A DNA stretch of 26,729 nucleotides from Botryllus schlosseri. Its lineage: Eukaryota; Chordata; Ascidiacea; Stolidobranchia; Styelidae. Below the pieces are notes generated by a model. The model saw nothing but the letters and a program-made list of their open reading frames with translations, had not been told where the DNA came from and made no database searches. Position 1 is the stretch's first letter; each line of letters begins with the position of its first letter. The stretch spans positions 1-26,729 of the forward strand of contig ATSW01004428.1 in NCBI GenBank assembly GCA_000444245.1, in the 5' to 3' direction. Positions 22,401 through 26,729 of the stretch are shown one piece after another. The translations under genes and the position numbers were made by a program.

Positions 22401-24724
22401 CAAATCCACCCACTGGTTGGAATTGAGCCAAATTTGGTGGACATCGTTTCTATAGACAACCAAACAATTTAATGGTGTGGACAGAAAATTTTGAAATTTT
22501 TTTATTCGTTTTTATATAATGAAGAAATAACTGTAGCAACGCGGCTACTGGGTGAAATTGAAGCAAATTTAGTGTCCAGGATTCAATTAAGTAACCTAAC
22601 AATTTTATCAAGTAGCCAGTAGCATTTGGGAAAAAAGTCATTTTTTAACATCCCTAGTGTGCATGGCTCCTTTTTTGCATTGCCTAGGCTACATCTGATT
22701 TCAGAGACTACTCCAAGTCGTTTCGACACCTTCCCATCTTTTCTTTGTATCGCAGTTTTGTTGCGTATTGAAATGATGAAATTATTGATATATATTGAAT
22801 TCAATTAAATTCTAGGTTTTGTGGCCGTACCTGTTTGAATTCCTGAACGTGGACACCATGACTCCCGCCGTAGGAGTGATCTGCCGATGCCTGGCTCACA
22901 TTGCGAAGAAGAAAAGAGAGAATCGCGCACGAGATTATGTCATCAATTTCTCAGAACAACGTAACGAATCGTTTATATGTATACACATATATAAATCTGT
23001 TGAAATAAACCCGAATATTTTCGGCTGATACTCGTCAGGGGTTATTGTCAGCAACTAGTAGAGAATTGGAAAGAACATTCTATATCAACAATCGTATCAT
23101 AAAATATGACGTCACCAGCATGAAATCTCAAACGAGAGAGCGTTCAATGTACTATTTTCAGGTGGTACACGAACTCCTTTTGTTGACAGAGTTTGGGTTG
23201 GTGTATTTCGATAAAAGTCGACTCCAAGACGCACAAATCGGATTATCTAATAGATGTTTGCAGATGGCAGAATTAATGGCCTTTGATCTGTCAGCATCAA
23301 GCTTAAGCGGCTCAGCATATTTTGTGATACGATTGTTGATATACAATGTTCTTTCCAATTCTCTACTAGCTGCTGATGATTACCCCGGACGAGTGTCAGC
23401 CGAAAATATTCGGGTTCATTTCAATGTGAATATACTATTCAATTGTATATTTAAGTTCTGTACCTCCAAGAAGCTCTTCAAGTATATATATCTGCAGGAT
23501 CGCGATTTTGGGATGTTCAAAAATAAGTTCTCTTTTCAAATTCTCTGGCTACACGCTACACCATAAATTGTTAGGTTCCTGAAAAAAGCGCTGGAAATCA
23601 GACTTGGCTCAACTCCAACCAGTAGAAGCATAGCTATTAAAGTAGAATATTTTAAATTTATTAAAAGATATCTAATACCTTTCAAATTTCACGGAAATTG
23701 TTCAGTTGCTTTGAAAAACAATGCTTGAACAGTTGGCTGAATTCAGTGGAGTGGAAAATTATAGATTTAACAAAACTAGTATTTTCAACGGTAAGTTCTA
23801 TCATTCAGCTATGCCAAAAAATTGCGGCCGAGTATGTAGGAATGAGAAGTAGTGCTTATTTGCATGTCTCGATCTTCAAAGATAATTGTAATAACATTGA
23901 ATGGAAGAAGCGTTACCACCACGTCAAAACGAATCTGACACTAGTGCTGTTGAAAGAAGCAAATGTTATTAAAAGAAAATGTCACTGCAACATTGTTATT
24001 AGCCATTTCGCTGAAAAGAACAATAGAAAGAACAAACAGCACCAAGAAACAATCACACGCATTATTAAAAGACCTAAAAATACTAATGATAACATAAGGA
24101 TATCATAGTCACCTGTTTCTTAGATATGTATGTGCCAATGAATATATTTTGAAGCCTTGGTGCAGCTTGCAGTGCTCACAGGCTCATCGTAGTCGCCATA
24201 TTGATCTGCAGTTCTGTTTAGGTAACTGTCCAAGTGGCTGATTCTTTTTCAGCGAATGTACCCTCTGCTTTCGGCATACTCTGCAGACTTATGATCCTGG
24301 CTTCCTACCCGAAACAGCCCCGGTGTCACGCGGATCATATTCTACACCTGCTCGTTGACATTGGCCCGGTCATACACCACAAGTTGGCCAACCTGTGGGA
24401 CTCCATGATACCGGAGATGAGCCAGTTCCTGGAAGGTAACTTTTTCGGGATGGTAACTGTAACTTTGCAACCCAATAAAAATTCCGCATTCCCAGATGGT
24501 CTGACAAACGGCTTATGGTCGCAAAAAGGTTGGGAAGAAAAAGTTCTTCAGGTTGTATCATAGTTACATATCTCAAAAAGGTTCTCAGGGCCTAATCACC
24601 TTTTTGTTTCTGTTAGCTCTTGTCCAGCAGTGTGGAAGCCGTTTCGGACGACGAATGGACTTGCTTGCTGGGCGTTGAACTGACCAGTCAATGGAACTTG
24701 TACCAGCAAATGTCTTCTCACAAG
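10366..24724 (+). CDS. MROH1: MROH1 orthologue (maestro HEAT-like repeat protein), coding exons 1-17; 3' part off the window
   Basis: The seventeen coding exons are 10366-10402, 11846-11991, 12054-12191, 12254-12416, 14455-14536, 15950-16118, 18715-18827, 18888-19011, 19908-19977, 20044-20157, 21118-21212, 21942-22050, 22116-22222, 22816-22960, 24253-24435, 24496-24551 and 24617-24724. All use GT-AG and keep one frame, giving about 653 residues. From memory of human MROH1 (about 1640 residues), blocks match collinearly: PGTLPHFFVVKSLGNLAVAN, VPYLSHLLTVFMPMLGLAK, EYVMNLEKAPDP, FNEVLRCFSIL, ILRHLINSAPAQM, LWPYLFEFL, GWEEKVLQ. The protein is an all-helical HEAT-repeat scaffold; the nematode homologue HPO-27 is reported as a lysosome fission factor recruited by RAB7 (known of the family). 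The start has an in-frame stop upstream. Exon 18 onward, expected to begin near a sequence like NFLYKCIGTTL, was not found before the window ends. Confidence 0.93.
10680..10820. repeat. Possible diverged hAT-like fragment (AAGTACTCAAGTA type)
   Basis: In MROH1 intron 1, GAAGTACTCAAGTAG, TGCTACTTGTGG and ACTGAGTACCAACATTTAATT recall known animal hAT ends rich in AAGTACTTGAGTA. The last block also matches ACTCGAGTGCCAACATTAATT at 13722-13742. Ends and target duplications could not be defined. Confidence 0.3.
11276..11415 (+). repeat. Repeat A, copy A2
   Basis: In MROH1 intron 1. Shared blocks are ATACAATTGTTGATACACAACG, AATTCTCTACTAGTTGCTGACG and ATGTCAGCCAAAAATATTCG, followed by GGGTTCATTTCAATATAAAT. 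It diverges after the TTTCAATAT block, where TAGGCCTAGG interrupts, then resumes with ATTCAATTG. Orientation is the same as A1 and A5. Confidence 0.72.
11846..12416 (+). CDS. MROH1: MROH1 exons 2-4 with two 62-nt introns
   Basis: Exons 11846-11991, 12054-12191 and 12254-12416 are separated by two introns of exactly 62 nt each (GTACGT..TTTTGCAG and GTACCT..TTTTTCAG), both phase 0. They encode the first HEAT repeats: DKSPEVQGTVVVALTKLG, then LARDLITMALDDMTKSK, then KLVSEWQSAASDILVTLG through PGTLPHFFVVKSLGNLAVAN. The last block corresponds to human HPGTLPH..VLHTLASLSVAN. The exon 4 donor is GTAAGT. Confidence 0.93.
12417..14454 (+). other. MROH1 intron 4, no gene seen
   Basis: This 2038-nt intron is A+T-rich. 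It holds a possible second copy of the AAGTACT-type repeat around 13620-13760, and several TAGGCTAC motifs. No exon with matching vertebrate MROH1 sequence is missing between exons 4 and 5, so nothing coding is expected here. Confidence 0.5.
14455..14536 (+). CDS. MROH1: MROH1 exon 5
   Basis: The acceptor ..TTTTGTAG and donor GTGAGT bound 82 nt encoding VFKMVPYLSHLLTVFMPMLG and LAKQDNMR. This matches human NAFGVVPFLPSVLSSLLPML-GMAKHDAMR in length and phase. The upstream intron (2038 nt) holds no recognisable gene. Confidence 0.92.
14708..14790 (+). mobile_element. Possible hAT-like end fragment
   Basis: In MROH1 intron 5, CAGGTCTCTCAAACACGCTGCC followed by GCAGCCCGTGTGGC recalls the common animal hAT end of CAGGGGTGTCAAACTCGCGGCC type. 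No matching right end or 8-bp duplication was found, so this is at best a truncated piece. Confidence 0.3.
15537..15829 (-). mobile_element. LINE 3'-end copy including the ORF stop region, inverted
   Basis: In MROH1 intron 5. Read on the minus strand, it runs from a sequence resembling the LINE stop region (ATAATCAATATTAG at about 15814-15827) through TTTACCGGACCACAAACTGACATATC and CTCGCCTTCCGACACATGCC to a tail of AATTGAATTA at 15537-15550. It contains one N. It is the same family as the copies at 4198, 22655 and 24800, and is the longest 3' UTR-only copy. Confidence 0.72.
15950..16118 (+). CDS. MROH1: MROH1 exon 6
   Basis: The acceptor ..TCGGTACAG and donor GTAGG bound 169 nt. The exon starts with one base that completes the Arg codon split after exon 5. 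It encodes QFAEAILEYVMNLEKAPDPS and then LFAAYNVLYNAWVLTRETK, aligned without gaps to human RFSEGALEYLANLDRAPDPT..IFSAYDVLFHQWLQSREAK. Confidence 0.94.
16119..18714 (+). other. MROH1 intron 6, no gene seen
   Basis: This is the longest intron in the window (2596 nt). The open stretch at 16180-16548 begins inside the intron and has no recognisable protein features. No repeat with clear ends was identified, and flanking MROH1 exons join directly in the vertebrate protein. Confidence 0.5.
18715..19011 (+). CDS. MROH1: MROH1 exons 7-8 with a 60-nt intron
   Basis: Exon 7 (18715-18827) encodes LRCSVVDALGKITMLL..EEQAPKLVSLLVSLYRK. A 60-nt intron (18828-18887, GTAAGA..GTCGACAG) follows. Exon 8 (18888-19011) encodes HPITKALCDVITATTD and LDLNLDALVTVLHGH, matching vertebrate sequence near SKSLCQIL..LDSLLLALH. 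The AAG split across the intron would otherwise run straight into a stop, so this intron must be removed. Confidence 0.88.
19066..19660 (-). repeat. Repeat A, copy A3, split by hAT-like element 1b
   Basis: Left part 19066-19123 (GAGGTACAGAACTT..TATTGAATTGAACCC) and right part 19581-19660 (GTAGAGAATTGAACAG..ATATGACGTCACTGGCAT) are the two halves of an inverted repeat A, as judged against copy A4. About 40 bp of the core, including most of the hairpin region, is missing at the junction with the inserted element. Confidence 0.65.
19124..19580. mobile_element. hAT-like element 1b, inverted relative of 1a, nested in repeat A
   Basis: In MROH1 intron 8. Read inversely it follows element 1a: GCGATTTTTTAGTGACTCG at the left matches the inverse of 1a's right end, and TGACTTGGTTACAACCCTG at the right matches the inverse of 1a's left end. 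GAGTC/GACTC palindromes recur and one N is present. The left terminus is degraded (CAGTAGCG), so no target duplication can be read. Confidence 0.75.
19908..20157 (+). CDS. MROH1: MROH1 exons 9-10 around a stop-free 66-nt intron
   Basis: The whole stretch is open in one frame. However, the 22 codons at 19978-20043 are bounded by GTGCGT and CTGCAG and have no counterpart in the vertebrate protein. Removing them gives LRCFSILAVLYNEMLVNYML, which has exactly the length of human LRCFTVLACSSPDRLLAFLL. Exon 9 is 19908-19977 and exon 10 is 20044-20157, ending ILRHLINSA at donor GTGAGT. Confidence 0.85.
21118..21212 (+). CDS. MROH1: MROH1 exon 11
   Basis: The acceptor ..ATTTTTCAG and donor GTATGT bound 95 nt encoding PAQMSQRKDVIIVGLTKVLV and ETSNKVKQHLTR. 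It is collinear with human AAQMEDKKPFILSSMRLPLL..DTNSKVKRAVVQ. Confidence 0.92.
21942..22222 (+). CDS. MROH1: MROH1 exons 12-13 with a 65-nt intron
   Basis: Exon 12 (21942-22050) encodes VISAMATHSFLLQEGGEKFV and EFIVKQCAYKAPDKPS, matching human VISAMAHHGYLEQPGGEAMIEYIVQQC. The intron 22051-22115 (GTACTG..CCTTTTAG) shifts the frame. Exon 13 (22116-22222) encodes VALQGMCDDVLYLMTTTIEG, matching the human VRTLYLVSTTVDRM segment, and ends at donor GTAAGT. The acceptor of exon 13 is the least certain; a downstream CAG at 22127-22129 is an alternative but breaks the phase. Confidence 0.88.
22655..22808 (+). mobile_element. LINE 3'-end copy abutting MROH1 exon 14
   Basis: It matches the LINE 3' UTR at 25355-25505: GTGTGCATGGCTCCTTTTTTGC, CCTAGGCTACATCTGATTTC, AGACTACTCCAAGTCGTTTC, TGTATCGCAG, TATTGAAATGATGAAATT and a tail of ATTGAATTCAATTAAA. 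The tail ends within about 8 bases of the exon 14 splice acceptor at 22815. Confidence 0.72.
22816..22960 (+). CDS. MROH1: MROH1 exon 14, acceptor abutting a LINE tail
   Basis: The acceptor AATTCTAG (22815) and donor GTAACG bound 145 nt encoding VLWPYLFEFLNVDTMTPAVG and ICRCLAHIAKKKRE, aligned to human VLWPYLLQFLTPVRFTGALTPLCRSLVHLAQKRQE. The sequence immediately upstream of the acceptor is the 3' end of a LINE copy (to about 22808), and the polypyrimidine tract is very weak. Confidence 0.92.
22998..23132 (-). repeat. Repeat A, copy A4 (left arm of an inverted pair)
   Basis: In MROH1 intron 14. Inverse blocks are AATAAACCCGAATATTTTCGG, CTGATACTCGTCAGGGGTTA, GTCAGCAACTAGTAGAGAATTGG, ATCAACAATCGTATCA and ATATGACGTCACCAGCATGAAA. 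It is the best-preserved copy at the GACGTCA side. Together with A5 it forms arms of about 115-130 bp around a spacer of about 185 bp. Confidence 0.78.
23162..23315 (+). other. Exon-like open segment between inverted repeat A copies
   Basis: It follows a strong acceptor-like tract (ACTATTTTCAG, ending 23161). The frame is open for 51 codons of protein-like composition: VVHELLLLTEFGLVYFDKSR, then LQDAQIGLSNRCLQMAELMA and FDLSASSLSGS. The frame runs on into copy A5. No good donor lies at its end, and vertebrate MROH1 has nothing between exons 14 and 15. It could be a captured or interrupted exon of another gene, or chance. I do not recognise the family. Confidence 0.3.
23316..23480 (+). repeat. 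Repeat A, copy A5 (right arm of an inverted pair)
   Basis: This is the fullest copy: TTTGTGATACGATTGTTGATA, CAATGTTCTTTCCAATTCTC, GCTGCTGATGATTACCCCGG, GAGTGTCAGCCGAAAATATT, CGGGTTCATTTCAATGTGAA, ATTCAATTGTATATTTAAG and GTACCTCCAAGAAGCTCTTC. Both predicted hairpins are present, CCGAA..TTCGG perfectly. Confidence 0.8.
23481..24252 (+). other. Rest of MROH1 intron 14
   Basis: The open stretch at 23698-24108 (136 codons, K- and N-rich) has no recognisable domain and starts without an acceptor in a matching phase. I read it as chance. No RNA gene was seen. Confidence 0.45.
24253..24724 (+). CDS. MROH1: MROH1 exons 15-17 with 60- and 65-nt introns
   Basis: Exon 15 (24253-24435) encodes PNVPSAFGILCRLMILASYP through MIPEMSQFLE. 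The intron 24436-24495 (60 nt, GTAACT..TTCCCAG) is stop-free. Exon 16 (24496-24551) encodes DGLTNGLWSQKGWEEKVLQ. The intron 24552-24616 (65 nt) starts with the weak donor GTTGTA. Exon 17 (24617-24724) encodes LLSSSVEAVSDDEW through YQQMSSHK. The joins restore exact length against human YLDEHTEETLPQEEWEEKLL..IISDNAW. Confidence 0.88.
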
Positions 24725-24799
24725 GTAACAATTTCGCACTCTTGTTCGAAATAAGCTGTTGGGGGTGCAGAACTTGACATTGTGGCACACAACATATCT

Positions 24800-25505
24800 G
24801 TATCGCATAATCGAAATTACAATATGGCACCATCTGTTGGGGGGCTGCCACAAAACTGCACTGAAACTGCTGCAAAAATACAACATCCGGTCCTCCGTAT
24901 CATAGCTAGGGCGCCAAATGGACCAGGATGTGTGTCCAACAAATCACTGTTCAAAAGGTTCGGTGTCCTAAACATAGAAGATTTGCGGAAACTAGAAATT
25001 GCAAAGCTTATGTATCAGTTCCACTGCGGCCACTGCCCCGGAAATTTCAATGACCTCTTTACCTCGATATCAAAAGTATGACGTCCAACTATCACATGGT
25101 GGACAAAAAAGATCATTGCACTATCTAATATGCTGGACCTGATTTGTGGAACAGGGTATCGCCGGCAATCCAACAGTCATTGAGCATGTCCACATTCAAG
25201 TCAAAATACCAACAATTTCTACTTAATCAATACTAGTTATCCCTCTATTTTACCGGACCACGACCTGACATATCGATCTCGCCTTCCGACACTTGCCACC
25301 TTTTTTATCACCTGTCCTTTCATATTAACTTTCTTTACTTTTCATTCAGCATGCATGCATCCTTTTTTATATCGCCTAGGCCAGGAGGGTGTCTGATTTC
25401 GAAGACTACTCCAAGCCGTTTCTACACCTTCCTTTTTTAGTGTATCGCAGTCTTGTGATCTATTGAAATGATGAAATTTTTAGCAATAAACTGAATTGAA
25501 TTGAT
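24800..25505 (+). mobile_element. LINE fragment: end of reverse-transcriptase ORF plus 3' UTR
   Basis: It lies in the MROH1 intron after exon 17. Pieces of the C-terminal end of a LINE ORF2 lie in order: IWHHLLGGCHKTALKLLQK, IQHPVLRIIARAPNGPG, FGVLNIEDLRKLEIAKLMYQ, RSLHY, GPDLWNRVSPAIQQSLSMST and FKSKYQQFLLNQY, ending at TAG 25234-25236. At least two frame changes separate these pieces, so it is dead. The 3' UTR follows to a tail of TGAATTGAATTGA. The GP.LWN..P..I..S.S...FK motif and the short-repeat tail suit the CR1/L2/Jockey group (family knowledge); the exact clade is unknown. It is the source family of the three UTR-only copies in this window. Confidence 0.85.
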
Positions 25506-25748
25506 TTCGCTTGAAAGATTTCGGACATTATCTCTTGTCTGTAAATAGCGCAAGAGAAATTCTCCAAAATAGAAACTTTGGAGAGAAATGGAGGTTTCGA
25601 AGAATTAGACGAAAACTGCAAGTTATTCGCCTTCCCGAGACTCGAAACGATGTAGAACAGGATTGAAATTTAAATCTGATCAGTGATCTGTTCATAGCTT
25701 TACTACTTACACTTTTGGTTCAGTTCCAGGACCCACAATGCTGACAGC
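25506..25748 (+). other. Intronic stretch, nothing recognised
   Basis: It lies between the LINE tail and hAT-like element 3. No exon resembling the next expected MROH1 block (NFLYKCIGTTL in vertebrates) was found in any frame. Confidence 0.45.
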
Positions 25749-25756
25749 ATCATGAC

Positions 25757-25911
25757 CAATGTTCCCTCTAAGCTGCGCACGTGCGCAAATGCGCAGTGCT
25801 GACCTCTTTTTTGGTCGTTACGCACTGTTTTGCAAGGGTCCGTCTGCGCAGTGAGTTGGTGAGTGTGCGCAGACTCGTCCGCAGACTCGTCCAAAATTAG
25901 AGGGAACACTG
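25757..25911. mobile_element. Non-autonomous hAT-like element 3 (155 bp)
   Basis: The ends CAATGTTCCCTCTAA and TTAGAGGGAACACTG form a 15-bp inverted repeat with one difference. Flanks ATCATGAC (25749-25756) and ATCATAAC (25912-25919) are an 8-bp target duplication with one difference. The interior has CpG-rich GTGCGCA units and a tandem GCAGACTCGTCC. The terminal sequence resembles known animal hAT MITEs of CAGTGTTCCCTCTAA type (family knowledge). Confidence 0.88.
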
Positions 25912-25919
25912 ATCATAAC

Positions 25920-26187
25920 CATGTTAGCTTCAAACACGCTTCTACTATGTGTAGATATACCCCAATTCTACGCATGCCTAAGACACGCGCGAATCAATTT
26001 TTATAAGCACAGCAAGAAATAATTAAAACTGAGGTGGTCAATCTGAAATCACACTCGTGATCCGAATTATATCAATCTCGTTTAGGATTTGTGTGATGTT
26101 AAGCATTTGAAACCTTTCAAACTGCGTCGGCCGTGATATCGAGGCTGTCGTGCCAGAAATTGAACATAAAAAATAAAGAAGTATTCA
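25920..26187 (+). other. Intronic stretch, nothing recognised
   Basis: It is unique-looking sequence between elements 3 and 4, with no exon-like segment that matches MROH1. Confidence 0.4.
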
Positions 26188-26195
26188 CCCTAGAA

Positions 26196-26512
26196 CAGTG
26201 GTTCTCAAACTTTTTAGGACACGCCCCCTCCCCTCATGATGGTGAACGATTTCGCGCCCCCTTATCGTCACATCACAAAACGCACCCAGGAAGCTATCAA
26301 ACCTGACGGATAGTTTGATGGAATGGAAGGTTACGACTGCGGATGAGAGATTTTTAAATATGAAATTCAGACTAAATATAGAGCAATAATTATGAATTGT
26401 ATGTAAATCGCGCCAAGCGCGAAAAAAAATTCACTTGAGCTCAGCTTCGCCCCCCCCCACTTCAGTTGCTTTCACGCCCCAAGGGAGGGCCTCCCATGGT
26501 TGAGTACCACTG
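26196..26512. mobile_element. Non-autonomous hAT-like element 4 (317 bp, Charlie-type ends)
   Basis: The ends CAGTGGTTCTCAAACT and GGTTGAGTACCACTG are the classic hAT-Charlie type. Flanks CCCTAGAA and CCTTATAA (26188-26195, 26513-26520) agree at six of eight positions, as in an old target duplication. The interior is rich in GCCCC runs at both sides and has no transposase. Confidence 0.85.
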
Positions 26513-26520
26513 CCTTATAA

Positions 26521-26729
26521 TTATCATGATGAAATATACTAAGAAAAAGTTTAATCAAGTCCTTGCATTAATTCCATTGTTAGTACGCATTTTATCAATA
26601 TTTTGAAGGTTTCTTTAGACTCTCGCAGGCCGCACAGAACGGTGTTGCAGGCCGCATGCTGATGTACACCATCATCTGGCGTCTTTCATAAATGGTAGAT
26701 CAAACTTTCTTGATACATCAAAATTTGCC
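26521..26729 (+). other. Right edge, no exon assigned
   Basis: Two GCAGGCCGCA motifs occur near 26626-26655 and may be a remnant of a repeat. A pyrimidine tract with CTCTCGCAG at 26627 could act as an acceptor, but its translation does not match the expected MROH1 block. Confidence 0.3.

Noticed and set aside
23162-23315. Exon-like segment as an ordinary MROH1 exon
   Set aside because: Vertebrate MROH1 runs directly from the exon 14 to the exon 15 sequence, phases already match without it, and no good donor follows it.
23698-24108. 136-codon K/N-rich open stretch in MROH1 intron 14
   Set aside because: Low-complexity composition, no domain and no splice context; most likely chance in A+T-rich DNA.
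1-26729. LTR retroelements, Polintons or other virus-like fossils
   Set aside because: No paired long terminal repeats, gag/env/capsid-like or integrase-like segments were recognised. The only reverse-transcriptase trace is the LINE fragment.

Overview
The window is animal nuclear DNA: A+T-rich, with spliced genes, GT-AG introns, many decayed transposons and a few single-base N gaps. A tunicate-like or other invertebrate deuterostome would fit the mix of very short introns, hAT-type repeats and deuterostome-like proteins, but the sequence alone does not settle the species. No bacterial, viral, tRNA, rRNA or CRISPR features were found.

Layout, left to right. (1) 1-1851: a 526-bp hAT-like element (30-555) with a perfect 8-bp target duplication, then a minus-strand gene of unknown function. 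I rebuilt its first three coding exons (1699-1851, 1429-1499, 818-953); the rest runs off the left edge. (2) 1896-3118: a 1.2-kb non-autonomous hAT-like element, inserted 37 bp upstream of that gene's start codon and carrying an internal inverted repeat. (3) 3127-4929: intergenic, with one LINE 3'-end copy. (4) 4930-7956: an intact, intronless 1008-residue gene for a type II membrane M1 zinc aminopeptidase of the LNPEP (IRAP)/ERAP type, with every catalytic motif present. (5) 7957-10365: intergenic, with one copy of a hairpin-bearing repeat ('repeat A'). (6) 10366-24724 and beyond the right edge: a plus-strand orthologue of MROH1 (maestro HEAT-like repeat family member 1). Seventeen coding exons were placed with consistent phase. 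They encode about 653 residues collinear with roughly the first 40% of the vertebrate protein. (7) 24725-26729: still MROH1 intron, filled with a LINE fragment that keeps the end of its reverse-transcriptase ORF and two more short hAT-like elements.

The MROH1 introns fall into two size classes: seven of 60-66 nt and nine of 593-2596 nt. All recognised transposon copies lie in the long class or in the terminal intron. Two of the short introns are multiples of three without a stop, so ORF-based reading would fuse them into the protein.

The genes show no functional linkage. LNPEP-type enzymes act in endosomal vesicles and at the cell surface, and MROH1 relatives act at lysosomes, but the neighbourhood gives no evidence that they work together. 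The most unusual material is in the repeats: at least four hAT-like families, a five-copy repeat with two hairpins, an inverted pair of that repeat around an exon-like open segment, a LINE tail lying against a splice acceptor, and strong over-representation of the palindrome TAGGCCTA.
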